The notes: generated by a model not told the origin, from the letters alone. 64,000 nt of DNA from Brachionus koreanus (GCA_016987375.1 PJRA01000412.1:974408-1038407), one strand, 5' to 3'. Positions 24,130 to 38,300 are shown, counted from the stretch's first letter. A program made the numbers and translations.

Positions 24130-27100
24130 CTAGACTTCGATGGCATCCATTAGATAAATAACTTGTTGAAGTCGATAGTTTAAATGTTGATTTAGGGATG
24201 CGTTAGTTGAATTTTGTGATTCACTAAGTCTATTCTCTAATTTTGTCCGATTTTTTTTAACATAGTCATTGTAGAGCTTGTGCAGTGAATTGTTCTTATT
24301 AAAAGTACCACCATGCTTCTTCGATTCTTCTGTCAACAATTCATTCATTTCTGACTCCGTTATTTTCGGCATTTGTCTAATTTCGGAATAGTAACTTTCA
24401 ACCCATTTTCTGTATTTGTGAACTTCTTTGTAAAATAAAAGTTTGCCAGAAGGTGACTCTTTGTTCAAATCGAGTCGGCTTTGAGAGCAAGAATCCATGA
24501 ATGTTGATGCAATTACAGACAACGAGGCATCGACAATATTCGACTTGTGTATGTCAAAGACAAAATCCGGATTCTTTATTATGTTGACCCAAAATCTCAA
24601 TGGTAAACTATTCGACTTCCAAGTGTAAACCACATCCGGATCGGTAATTCCATGCAGATTGGCTTGATCATCTAAAAAATCAAAAAAATATTTGATAGCA
24701 TGTGGCAAAACATTTGATCCATGTGCAGTGCTGAAAACAGTTTCAAAAAAATCATCTACATAAGACTGCATTCCGCCTTTAGTAGCCAATAATCTTGTTA
24801 AATAAACTTCGGAAACTAATTTGGCGGCTATTTCTTGTTTTTTGTCATCTTTAATATTGGGAGTGGTGCTGTTTATTAAACCATTATACTTTATTAGATG
24901 ATATTTTTTATTTTTTTTATCACTATTATGATTCAGAGTATTTCGAACAATCAATTGATGATTTTGATTCATACGAGTTGAATTTGCCGGATTGAAGAGT
25001 GTTTCTGTAAGACCAGTTGTTGAACCATTGATGGCAGAAAATGCAGCGTATTCATTCGAAGTTAATTTGGAATAAGTAGGAGGAGAGGAACTACTTTTAG
25101 AAGATTTTGATAGAAGTGTCATATTTTCGGCATTTCGAACAGTATCTAGAAGAGTGTAAGAATTGCAATCATTCGAGGGCGATTGAAGCAGTTGATAGGT
25201 TTGTCTATAGACCAGAACCAAAAGAGCTCCATTCGAAATTTTGTAATGAGCTAAAGTGTTCAATTTTTTGAAGTCATCATTGTCTATTTTACATGTTTTA
25301 TCCTCATCAAATAAAATAAGTCGACCACTCTTGTTCCATTCGGACGGAATATAAATTAGATCTAGATCATCAACACTTGGTCTTTTGGAAAATGGATGTC
25401 CTTTGAAAAATGAGTCTAATATTTTTTCTTTGACCTGGGTGATGGTGTCACAGTTCAACACTTTTACACTTATTTCATGTAAAGCATCGTCAAAATCTTG
25501 AAGTTGAACTCGAATAGTCTTAAAAGTTAAATAAAATTAGTTGAATTTTTTCTTTTTGAATAAGTTAAATAGAAAAAATCTTACAATTGTATCATAATCG
25601 ATTGATTGGCGAATAAGTTTGTCTTCGCTTAGTGAGTATCTGGCTTCTGAAGTGATCTGGTCTACTGGTCCTTTGTATATTTGCTGTTTTAAGGACAGGA
25701 ACAGAATGTAAAGTGGTGTTCCAGTACATTCTTTTATGAAATCATAGAGCAAAAATGCGAACCAGTTTGTTAGCATTTTTTCAGCTATTGATTCATTGCG
25801 TCGGAAAAGAATTTTTGGATTATTCTTTGATTCAATCACTTTTTCAATTAGCTCAGCAACAAGTGTCAACAAGATACTTTAAAAAAAAATTTTATAAATT
25901 TATTTTTCGATTTAAAAGTTTTAAGCTTTAATTTTCATAATTTTTAAGATGAAAAAATATGTGAAAATTTTTTTTAAATAATCCTCAAAAAAAGACAAGA
26001 TATTTTTTAAAAAGCTTCCACTTATTTCACAAATTCAAAAATTTTTGAATTTTTCTCCAATTGTAGAAAATAGTACACATATTGTTGCACCAAAAATTAA
26101 TAATAAGAAAAATCACAGCAAAATTTATCAAAATTTAAATTATTCTAAATTTGCAGAGTTTTACCAGAATTTGCTGAATAATATAATAGAATGAAACAAA
26201 GAACAAAGAATTTTGCTTCATTTTTAACTTAAAGAATCTTTTTATTGCATTGTACTTAATTTCAAAATAAAAGATAATAAAAATAAAATAATAAAATTTA
26301 TATAAATTTTATATAATAAAATTTTAATAAACTCTTTGTCTCTTCACGATTATTTTGCACGTAAATTTACGGCAAATTGAAGTTTATGATTAGATTAAAA
26401 TAATTATGCTCAAAAATTATGATTGAAAAATTTTTTTTGAAAATTTTATGTGAAAAAAATTTACTGCAGAAGCAAATTTTCCAATTTAAAATTCAATGCT
26501 AAGCCTAATTTTTTTATCTACAAATTTCTGAATAAATTTTATCCATGCACAATACTAATGATATTTTGCTACACATCGAAATGTGCCTCTGCTTTAAATT
26601 CTTTTTTTATAATAAATATTTTAAAACACTGTTAAGAAAACTGGCTTTAATTCAGACAGGGTGTGATGATAATGAAAAATGAATGCAGATAAGAATATAT
26701 AAGCATTTCGAAGCGTAAACTCGTGGCAATTAAAAATATTGGTTATCTTTGTGTATCAATATGTAAGAGGCTGATGATCAATTGATAGTTTTTGGGCAAA
26801 AAATTTTTTAAAATTTAAATAAAAAAATTTTTCAAAAAAGTATAATTTTTTCTCTTTTTCTAAAATATTTAAATCCTACTTAATTAATGATGACAAATTA
26901 GTTCAAATTTTAACTCTGAAAACTTACTCTGTAAAATAGTCGAGACGATCATGAAGACAAATGCTTAAATATGAAGCTAAATTTATTCTGTCCTGAAGTA
27001 AAAAGTTGTGGCTGTCGGCTTCCAGAGTGCGAATGAAAGTAAGCAAAAAATTTTTGTTCATAATCAATTGTGAGAAAATTGAAACTCCATTTCGGACATT

Positions 27101-30100
27101 ATCTTTATTGGCAGCATTAAGCTTCAAAAATATAAATATTATAAAAAGATAAATAAACAATTTTGTAAATAAATTACTCTTAGATCTATCATAGTAGTCA
27201 TATAGTATCTATCAGTTTCGGAAGCATTTGGGAAGAAAATTTTCACACAGTAGGTTTGAAAGTCGTGGAAAGGTGCTCCTGTTTGATTTAAAGTACTTGC
27301 CAATTCTCCAATATCCATTTGAAGCTCAGTAAAAGCTTCTTTGCACTCACGAGCAACTCTCATTTCCAGATTTTCAAATTCAGTCTGCATTCGCTTCAAT
27401 TGGCTAATTTGCTTGCTCTGCTTTCTCTTAAGAACAACAAAAAATCCGATCATGGTCAAAAACAGTAGCAGACTTATCAAACATGCTGCAAATATGATGT
27501 ATCGCATGCCAATCAAATCAAATCTATTATTTGAATTAGTTTCATACTTTATCAAGCCGATATTCTTGACAAAATTATTTCCAATTTTAACTTTAACTTC
27601 ATAGGTTTTAACTTTGCTCCGAGGGTCAGCAAACAGTGACCGCTTTTTTCTAATAAAAAACATCTCGCTCTCTTCATTTTTATTTTTGTCCATAGATTCC
27701 AAATCTGGCAAAATGCAAGCAATTATGCTCATAGTCACTGATGTAATATTACAATCAACATCGAGACCTATCAGCACTTTATAGTCAATTTCTCGCACGC
27801 CTCTTAGTAAATTTTCGCCTTTAATCAAAATAATTTGTGATTTATCACTAAAAATTTGATCATTCTCAAAAATTGGATTCGGATAGACAAGAATTTTTTT
27901 TGTATCCTTATTGGCAAATTTGTTAACTTGTTCATTAAACTGTACGTAAAACGAATAGTCAATTGGAGCTTGATTTGGAAAAAGAAGACGACTATCTTTC
28001 AATTCCGGAATGAGACAATCAATCAATGATGAATTAACTATCTTGCAATTATTTTTAAAAAAGCTCAGCATTCTGTCATCGTTTTTATGCTTTGGATTGT
28101 TAGAAAACGGAACAGTCGATAGAATCAAGCTGACTGTCTGGACCGAATCAAAGCCACGACCTTTAATTTTCATTGTCAAGCCCCCACTCAAAATTGTTTG
28201 TTCGGGCTCAATTCCGATTATTCTAGGATCTTCCATATACTCGAAAATAAATCTTGCGCCATCCAACACCTCGCTATAGTCGTCCATTTTGAATTCAATT
28301 AAGCTTGACGTGCCACTCACGTCTATATAGTCAATTGGAGGCGTTCGGCAGTAAATTGCATCCATTTCATCTGTCTCATTGCCAGAATAGTTGTTGACTA
28401 TGGTGCAATTTTTGTCAAAGGACAAAAATTTAATGCTAACTTGAGAGCCACATTTCAGATTTTTTCCCACTATTTTAAGAACAGTGCCGCCTGATTTGAT
28501 GCCTCTACGCGGCTCAATTGCCTCTATTTCGGGCATTACATAATTAAATATAAACTGGCTTGATTTATCAAAAGAAGAAAACCTATTAGTTTTAGATTCA
28601 GCATTGGTGATTACGTAAATACTAAATTCGCTGCGAGAAGCGAAAAATGGCTTTGTTTTGCAGACAACTTGTGATGCTGGTTTGTACAAATCAGGCAATA
28701 ATTCACAAACTAAATCTTGTATTGAATATTTAGTTTGTATTGGCTTCATTTTGACTTCTATTTCACTTGAATTTTGTCCTAAATTTTCTCCTAAAATGGT
28801 AATAATTGTGCCGGCACCAATTTTGGGTCCACAAGAAGGATTTATTTGAAATATTTTCGGATTTTGACAATAATCATCCGTACTTGTTGTGTTTAGCCAA
28901 TTTTTAAACAAACCAGTCTTTTCACAATCGCTTTTCATTGTACATTTGGACAAACTTTTGCACCATCCACAACCAAGATCAAGCAATTGTTTGTCCATGC
29001 ATTTGCCACAACTTGACGCTTTTATTTCACAATTAATCACATTTATTAGGACAAAGTCCTGGTTTTGGCTCAATAAAGTGGAATTTTTATAAAATTTAAC
29101 CTGATGCCATTTGGATAGCAAATCGCTTGAATTGTTTAGTTGATAGGGCGATGCGCTCCACCATATTGACATGTAAATAGTCTGCATTGGTAATGTGACA
29201 TCCACGATGCTATTGTCTTTGTTTGGCGAATAGTTGCAATTGAAATAGGACTTTTTCAAATCGGAATCGCTCGATATCCATTTTAAGCTTGTTGAGGTGA
29301 ATTTAAAATCTTTTATGGTGTCAAAATATTTGTCTTTGGTAAATATGCATCTAAAGCTAGTTTGATATTCCGGATACGGGTTGTTTATGTAAAATTTGTT
29401 GTAATCGGCTAGACTCGAATCGGCAGAAAAGGGAATTTCTATTTTTGATTTTAGTTCGTAATCAGTTGAAAAAGTGGTACATATATCGTTTGGAGATCGT
29501 TTGTCATTAAGTAAGCGATAGATATTGATTTCGTTTGGACAGGAGCTTTTGGCCTGGTTGGTGAATACACATTTGGCATTTTTTGCACACCATGAACAAC
29601 CACCGGACATTTTCTCATCCAAACATTGTGTACAATCAGAAAAATATGAACAATTAAAAGCTATTAGGCTCGTCTTAGCCAACAAGGCTGAATCTGTTCC
29701 AATTTCTAAAGTCAAATTAACAAATTTTGCATTAACATAGTCATTAGTAAATTTTTTTTTTATTTCTCTCAGATTGCAGCTGAGCTCGTTTGGCTCGGCA
29801 CCCAAATTGGCATTCACTTTATGGCCCAATATTCTGCATGCATATTCAACATTAGTTTTTAAATTGTAATTGAGTAAAAATTTATATTCGTCTGTTTGGT
29901 CTATGACTGGACTAAAAAAAGAGCCCGGACTTATTGAGTCTACGCTCGGACACCGTTGTGAATGCTCGGAGCTTTTTTGAATCCAGTATGAATTGGTCTC
30001 CAATTGACAAGTATTTTTTAAAGTACACTTTTGCGAGTACACACACCATCCACAGAATGGATTTACTGATCTACAAGTATCACAGTCTTGATATTTTTGA

Positions 30101-31851
30101 CAATTTTGAAGGTCAATTTTGAATAAAAATTTGTCATAAGTAGCGTACAAAAGACGCTTCGTAGAGTTCTCAATAGAAATTAAGTCAAGATTGATCTCAA
30201 GTGCAGCAGATTTGGATAAACTTGGCCTATGATACAAATCTGCTGATTTTAATAAATCTATTTGGTCATACATTGAAGCCGAGCTTGTTTCCAAGTAGTG
30301 GACAAACATGGATATTTTTGCATCTATTGTTGAAACAGTTAGAATTATTCTGTCAGCATGATCAGTGTTAAGACTTGATATGGCACTAATGGGCTCCAAA
30401 TTGGCATCCATATAAATTGATTTTGTGCTCAAAGTTTTTCGGCTATTCATATAGTTAAAAAAATCATTTTGACAAAATAGTGATGGACTGTATTCGCGCG
30501 AAGTTTGATACGGAAATTCGTTTATCACTGAACAACGACAAGGCGTTTTCCAAGTATTTTTGTTTGAGTATGGACTAACAAGTTCAGCATAGGTGTTGTC
30601 GCCTCTAAGACAATTTTTAAGCATTTTCTCAAAATGTTCATCAATTTGTTTTATTTTTATTTTGCATACTCTCGATTGAGCTGAGTTGTTAAATGTCAAA
30701 AATAGCATTGAATCATCATGTGTTTGATTTTTAAGCTCGTGAAACCGAGCCGACTGAAGCAAATGAAATTTGGAGCCTAGATCATCACATTCAATGGTAG
30801 TTTCGGTCAGAGTAGCCGAACTGGACAATATGCTACTAAGTGAATTGAAATTTTCCGGTTGATAATTTTTAAACATTGTTGAATCGCATATTCTAAGCAT
30901 TCGGGTAACTATTTTGGGTATATTTTTATTAGGCAATTTGTCCGCATCTATTCGATTACAAGACTCGGATAGAATTTTGTTAGTTATAGTAAATAAGAAA
31001 TATATAAAACCATTGTGTTTAAAACTGTAGATTATTTTCATGTGAAAATCAGAATCGAATATGGTTTCGTCATAGTTCATGGACTCAATTGGATATTTTG
31101 ACTGAAAAAGAGGCTGCCGTGACTGAATGACAGGCGCACTGGCATGCGAGTCAATGCTGGTATGAGTGGTAGCCAAGTAGCGAGTGCTAAAAATGGGAAA
31201 ATCGGTTCTTGCTACCCGCTCCACCGGATCGAATTCGTTGGATACCATCAAATAGAGCGAGCTGTCGTCTATTCGATATTTTGAGTCGGTAATCGAAGAG
31301 CTAATGACAACGCCAGCTGCCGAATTGAACGGTATTACCGGTGCTGAGTAATTGCAGCCGATTATGTCCAGGTTGTCCAAGCGTCTTAGCCGACACCCGC
31401 CATAATCAACAGTTCCGCATTCGATCAAGTGATGATTTTTTTTGTCAATTAGCAATAGACGATTTACATTGTTGATCAAATTTTGAGATTGTTCTTTGTT
31501 TGACTTTGGATACGAGTCGTCGTCGCAAATGTATTTGATACATTGGGTCGAAATCGACGACGAATACTCAGTGATATAGGCGCATTGTTGCTTCTGAGCT
31601 TTAGGGCCAGTGGTCAAGTTAACTTCGATCCGTAGCGAATTTTTGTAGTCACCGTTTGTGTCTGTTATTTTGTACAAATGATTTGTGCTGGCTATGTACA
31701 GGTCGACTCTGTTCTCCGACAATGGGTTTATGGTCAATTTGTTTATGCGCGTTTTGAGATCTATTATGTCTCGGATGGAGCTTGTCTCGGCGCGTTTTTT
31801 ACCGAATTGGCTGATTAGAGTAAACAAGTGAAGTATTAAAATCACTTTCAT
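24130..31851 (-). CDS. PLXN: Plexin (semaphorin receptor)
   Basis: Four coding exons: 31851-27178, 27121-26928, 25876-25585 and 25518-24130, about 2182 residues. The frame is open further up to an ATG at 31896, but the one at 31851 directly starts a signal peptide ([15 protein letters not shown]). Order from that start: sema domain to about 570; three PSI repeats near 580, 735 and 945 (CDTC..CGWC, CTQC..CSWC, CGKC..CGWC); four IPT/TIG domains about 1000-1400; RKKR-S at about 1401; transmembrane helix about 1447-1472; juxtamembrane coiled coil; first GAP segment with arginine finger [16 protein letters not shown]; Rho-binding domain; second GAP segment with [10 protein letters not shown] and [12 protein letters not shown]. 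Both catalytic arginine regions are intact, so Rap GAP activity is expected. Introns lie only in the cytoplasmic part (56, 1051 and 66 nt). The C-terminus is DAIEV. Confidence 0.97.
27640..27651 (-). other. Furin-type cleavage site codons in the plexin stalk
   Basis: The codons encode RKKR followed by Ser, about 45 residues before the transmembrane helix. The sequence fits the R-X-K/R-R rule for proprotein convertases. Plexin-B proteins are known to be processed by convertases in this stalk region, so the site may make this a two-chain receptor. Confidence 0.5.
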
Positions 31852-31896
31852 TTTATTCAAATTTAAGTTGAGTATTTTTAAAAAAAAGCTGGTCAA

Positions 31897-34800
31897 TTCC
31901 TATTTCATTCTATTCGTTCATATTATTTTTTTATTAGAATGGATTATGCGAATTTTTCATCTAAAAATTAGCAAAAATTTTAAAAATTTAATTTTTTTTT
32001 GAATTTTTGAAAATAAAAAAAAAAATAAAGTAACCAAAAAATTTTAAATAATAAACTTAACCTTAATCTCTTTTTTATTTCATGGCTTTTGAGGCTTAAA
32101 TTTGCCAAGTTAGTTTATTGGTTTTTATTTAAATTGGATTAGGGCTTCTTCTTACAACAACAAAAAATATAAAAAATTATACTATAAAATTTTGCTTTGA
32201 AATCTTATTCTACAAATTTTAAACACTTGTAAACCAATGGCAACAAAAAGTAATGCATACTATTCTTAAAAATTAGATTTGTTGGTAATTGTTTTTTTCT
32301 TTTTTGGTTTCGATTCTTATCTAAAACCTAAATTTCGTAATTAGCACATAAGCTCGTGGATAACTTAAAAGCCCAATATTGTTTTGGTTAGAATCGGTTA
32401 ACTTCAAGTACCAGTAACTTTTGCTACTATTCAATTTTAGCCTTTCACTTTGTTGACAAAATCCAGTATTTGCATAGGTGTTAGGCATACAAAATAACAA
32501 AAATAGCTTCCAAAATAACAAAAATCCGTCTATAGTTTGAGAACAAAATGAATTAAATTAAATTTAGTGGAACATTGGATAAATTTCGAAATTTAGCAGA
32601 TTCTAATTAAATTCACTGGATTAAGCTGACCTAGCAGTCATCTATAAATTTGAATATAATTTTATTTAAATCAAAAATTTGATACTAAATTAAAATCAGT
32701 AGAAACGAAAAAAAAATATTAAAAACTAAAAATTTATTAAATTTATTAAAATAATATTCAAGAAGCCTGGGGCCTATTGTCATTAATATTTAATTTTGAT
32801 TTAAATATCACTAATGATTGATGATAGAGATAAACAAAATTTGAGTTATTTGAGTACCCGAAATTGTTATTTTGATCAGACAGCTTATTTATCTGCTGAG
32901 TATCATCAACCATTTAGCAAATCAAGGTTTGTTTGTTTGAATAGAATACTTTTTTTTTCTACTTTATAAAATTCGCTTGCTAATCATTTCGAGAACCTTC
33001 CTCTTTGTAGTCTAATCTAGTCCATAAATTAATGAATTTTAAAAAGCGTCAGATTTATATCTTAAAGTTTGTCGAAAGCCTTAATAAAACCATTAATTAA
33101 AATATTACAAAAAATTTATCTGATTAGATTTTCGTCAAGATTTTATGGATGCCAACTTTTAGATAAAAATATCGAAAAAACTTTATTCTTGCTATACTTG
33201 TGAAAAAAATGGATGTGATGTTTTATTATTATTTGACAGCTTTGTTTAAATGTGACAAAAAATTACTAGAACTCGACTTAGATAAAATCTATTCGAAATA
33301 CTTCTCGCCATTTAAACTAATCGCGAGTTGTAAAACGAACAGAAAATATCAAATGATAATTTATGAGCTAAATCAAATCTGCTGACTGACCACGGCAAAA
33401 CAACATAATATTTATGTTTTATTTACTAGTTCAGCTATTACTACTCTTTTATTAAGATAAATAAAAAACAAATCTGAAAAAAAAAAGTAAATTTTGTTTT
33501 ACGAAAGAATAAAAGTAAATGGAAAAACTCTAAAATGAAAACAAAAATTTTTTCAATCAAATTATATTTGCTTGAAAAGATGTCTAAAAAAAACACAAAT
33601 AGAGCTTAAACATTTGCTAGACGCCTAGTTATTCAAGATTAGGATTTTTTAAAAACTTTCGAGCCTCTTATCAAAGACCAGTTTTGAATTAATAATAAAA
33701 AACTCTCTCCACACAAGTGTTAAATTAAATTTTAACAAACTATTTTTTAGGCTCGAGCAAATTTTTATAAAAAAAAAATTATTCAAAATAAACTCTTAGG
33801 CTTTCAACAAGTATGAGAATTTTGCGTAAGCCTAGTTTATTCTTGATTTTTTTTATTTAGAGCTAGGCTTTACGAACACAATTCTCTGCTATCAAGTCTT
33901 TCTCAGACTTAAGTCCTATCTTGTAAAAATTAATATTTAACATATCTAAATTGATTTTTATTTTAATTCAAAAAGAAAAAAACTAAAACAATAAGGTCCC
34001 AGGCTATACATCTGCTCATCATATTAATTCAAATTGATCTTTTTATTTTATATATTTTTTCGCACGCAAACTCTTATCTCTTGGTCTAACAAATAGCCCA
34101 TGGTAGAGTATTGATGAGTATGTTAATATGGTAAAATGTTATTATAATTTTCTAAATCGAGTTGAAATAATGAGCAAAATAGCTGTTGGATACGGTGTTG
34201 TTTACACTAAAGCAGACTAGAATCAATGAGATATATTAGGCTTTCATGCAGATAAGAATGAGAAACATTTATCATTGTTAAATAGGCAAAAATCAAATTA
34301 ACAAATGATTAAATTTGATTTTATTATCATGTTAATGCTAGATGGATCTGATAATAGCTCTAAATCAAAAAAGTTCAGTTTTAGATTAGTTTTCTATTGT
34401 GCGCTATTTGTGCATCTAAGTTAAATAAAAAAAAATTTTAATTTGTCAAAACAGAGTATTTATAAGAGCTGTTAAAAACCATAAAAATTTAATGAATAGA
34501 TAAATGCAATACTTATCTCGTAGTTCGTGATCAGAATTAAATTAAATTTTGTGAATTTTTTGAATTTAGATATGTTTTTCTTTGTTTTGAATTTAGATTA
34601 TTTGAACGCAATGAACATGTGGCCAAGAAGAGAAAATTTAAATTAAATTTTTTTTTCTTCAACAAAAAAAATTATCTAAAAAAAAATCAATCAAAAAAAA
34701 TTTTGTTTCATATTGACATGTCTACATGTATTTTGGCTTGGTGACATTGATTGATTAGGGGTTAATTTGGATGCTAGTTTGCCTGATGCGTCAAGGAATC

Positions 34801-35155
34801 GGCTAATTAAGACGATTTAGCACGATTAACAAAATTGAATCAGATAGACGAAACTAAAAAGAACAATTTAGATTAGACTTTGTTTTGAGCCAATGTTTTT
34901 CAGTAATTAAGATACAAAATGATAAATCATCAAAAATGACAAATTGAATGACCTTTTTTAAAAAGCATTTTTAAAAATTGATCAGGAAGCACATTAAAGT
35001 AAAAGGAAAATAGAGATAATAAACAAAATCATCTAAAAACATACGATAGTAAATATGTATTGCTACATAGATCGTGTACAAACAAAAATTAGTCCTAATG
35101 TGAACAAATATTTACTTGACTAAAGAATTATAAAAAAATTGTTCTCTTTAATTAG
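31897..35155. other. Left part of the 18-kb plexin-TMEM8 intergenic interval
   Basis: This is upstream of plexin. Two short open frames exist, 32521-32321 minus (66 codons, hydrophobic start) and 33200-33385 plus (61 codons), but neither has family resemblance or flanking splice sites that convince me. The plexin promoter is expected near 31.9-32.5 kb. Confidence 0.4.
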
Positions 35156-35352
35156 AAGCGCATGGTTTTTCTTCAACGAGCCCCATGTGTTTGGACGAGT
35201 TGCTACTTAGGGTGTGGTAGTTATTGATTTCGTGCTCAATTGACCCCCAAATGAGTAAACATAGGTCGATTGAAATACACCTTACTGGGCGATTTTGATC
35301 GAGTGGTCGTGCACAAGCTCGGTGTTAAGCCAAATCTCGACATTCTCAAAAT
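35156..35352. other. GC-richer island in the intergenic desert, function unknown
   Basis: About 200 bp with clearly higher GC than the surrounding sequence. Several frames stay open across part of it: a plus frame of about 50 codons (VNIGRLKYTLLGDFDRV...), a minus frame of about 58 codons ending ...EEKPCASN, and a minus ATG frame starting MSRFGLTPSLC. They overlap and cannot all be real, and long frames are expected where GC is higher. It could be an exon, a conserved enhancer or an old mobile element. Confidence 0.35.
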
Positions 35353-38300
35353 GACAGAATTAAATAAATGTCATTTAAATGATTCAAGATTAATTAGAAA
35401 TATTTTTTAATGAAAAGACTAGGGAAACTTTCTAGAAACAAATAGACTTATGTTTTCGTTGTTTTTTTTTTTTATTCTTTTTCATAAGCTAGCAAATAAA
35501 CGATGAATAGAGGCATAAAGTATGGGTAATTAGAAACTTGAGCTTAGCTAGTACGAAAAAATATCATTCTTTTTGAGACTAATCTAAAATATATAGACAT
35601 TAAATTGATTAATTACAAAAAATTAAATTGAAAAATTAGTTTCATTTGAGTTGGTTTGAGAATTTTGAAAAACTCTTGTATTATTTTTCTTTGTTCAATT
35701 GTTAGTTTTTAAACAGTTTCCATTCTATGCAAATTTCTTAAGTCAATAAGGAATCATATTTTTTTCGTATCGTATTACAAGGCTAAATAAATATTCACAT
35801 AGCTATATGCTGACTATTCGCTTAATTATAACTTAATCTGAAAATAATATAAAATAAAATCTGATGCAAGCATAATTTCACAAACTGAAATGCTTAATTT
35901 AAAATTTAAAATAAACTATTTTATTTTCATGGCTTCACAAAATCTAAAAATTAAACTATCCTAAAGGTCTATTTCATGGCCAAACGCCTAGTATCATTTA
36001 AAATCATGGACAAACAATTATAACAGATTTTAGTGCTTAGCAAGTCACAAATTCTCGCTATGGTAGCTGGAATGATTCAAAGGAGCTTAACTGGTTTTGT
36101 TGTTTTATAGTTGAATAATTTGTCAATTTTTTTTCCACTAATCACCATGAGGGTCGAATGTTCCACTCTTTTTTTACTTTCTAATCTTATACAATTAATC
36201 TTAGAGCTTTTTTTTTCAATGGCTTACATCTAATCTTATTCACAAAAACAAAATTTAAAAATCTATAAATAACCATGCATGACTTAGCTATTTGATGAAC
36301 ATATTATAGAGAAAAGAAAAATTAATCAACACTAATATGAATGAAATCAAATCCATGTTTTATAAACTAAATTTAAGACCAATTGGGGCCGCTTAATAAT
36401 CTTTATTTGTTTAAAAATATTCATCTTGATGTCCCCAAAACAAACGTTTAAAATCTAAATTAAAGCCATATTAGGCCGACAAGGAAATTAAATCGACTTT
36501 TTTGTTTTAATTAAAGAATTTATAAAAAAAAAAGTTAATCTAAATGAATCGACCACTTGATAAGGTTATAATGGTCTTCTATTTTGTTCTATAAGTATCA
36601 TTGACTCACATTGAATTAAACACAAATGATTCAGCTTGTATTCTTAATAGGGAAATTAGAGTGTTACTCTAGGCGAAAATAATAAAATAAAAATGCTTAA
36701 CTAGATAAAAAAAAAACAAAAAAAAAGTTTATGCAAACAATTTGTTATATAAGAATTTGATATTTGATGAATCTTTGAAAGTTAGAGAGTATTTTGTTTT
36801 TTATTAAAAACCAACCGTGGATTAACTTGTTTACAAAATTACTTAGCCCATCTTCGTGATTACAATTTGATTCTATTTTTTTTTTGATTCGACTCGACGT
36901 CCCACCTGCACACATAACTACAATTTTATGCCCAAGAGATTCAAAAAAAAAAACTGTATTAAATTAGTTTTACGGTCGAGCAGACTTATTGTTTAAGTTC
37001 CATTGTCATCAATTCGTTCCATTAATTGATGCTCAATTCTCCTAGCTGATATTTTTTTCAATTCTCAATTGAAAATGTGCCCAAGTTTATGTGCAAGCAT
37101 TTAATATAATTTACTCAAAAATTATTTAATTAAAATACAAGTCAGCTTATGTGACTTAATCCTTTGAAATATTCTCCAAATCGATCACTGATTCTGTTTG
37201 TCTCATGTTCACTAAATAAACATTTTACAAATTCCTTCATTTCTACAAGATTTTTAGTTGCATACTTTATTTTCTTTTTTCAAAGATGTTTGCTCTATGA
37301 GCCATAACAAAAGTTTCTTAGCTTGACTCACATTCCTTTAATAAGATAAAACATTTAATGATGGACATAATTTTAGAACTGTAATTACATACTATGAGAA
37401 TATGACCTAGTTCGGTCAGTTTTGGTCAGAATGCCCTGAGGGCACCATTTAATTAAAATTGCTTAATAATGAATTGAGTGATTAAAAAAATATTTATAAT
37501 TTTGTTTCTTCTTAAAAGCTTTTGCCAGTAATAAATAAACATTCACTAGAGAAAACAAAATGGCTTATTTGATCAACTTGTTCAACTACTAATTCCAATA
37601 TTCCCCAAAAAAAAATTAATCTTTTTTCCTCACCTTTTTTTTACACCGACCAAATTGTTGAATAATAAATATTTTTGTTTTGATAGCCAAAAAACCTGAG
37701 GGCAAATTTTATTAATTTTTTTTTCATCTCGATCATGTAGTTTTATAATCCATTTTCTATTTTGTGTACTTAATAAATATTTATGTTTATTCACAGTTGC
37801 TCATTTGTCTGGAAACTTAAGCTCTCATCGTCTTTTGTACCTTACATAACTGTCCGATATGATCATACATCCGATTGAGTAAACAAAAAGAAAAAAATAA
37901 TTTTAATCTAAAGACAATGAGTTTGAAAAACAATTTGAGGAATTCGGAACAAATTTGACGGCAAAAATAGCCACTTAAAGAAAACAGCTTAATTCATTTT
38001 TGTTTTAATATTTGTTTCTATTAATATTATCCGAAAAAAAAAGTAGTTTGCTCAAAAAAATTGAGTAAATTTTTTTTAAAGGTAAAAATTCCATTTATTA
38101 GCAAATAATTTTGAATGAACCATAGCTAAATATTTGAGTCAAACGGACAATCTTTGTTGAATATGATTTCAATTCACTATAAATTTTTTTATTAATAAAG
38201 TCAGTGATAGCAGCAATATTTTTAACTTTTAATTGAGGAAATTTGGTCAATTACTTGAAAAATATAATTTCCTTTTAATAAATTCAAATAGCTACTTAAT

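Noticed and set aside
33200..33385. Plus-strand 61-codon frame starting MKKMDVMFYYY.
   Set aside because: AT-driven composition, no homology recognised and no splice context.
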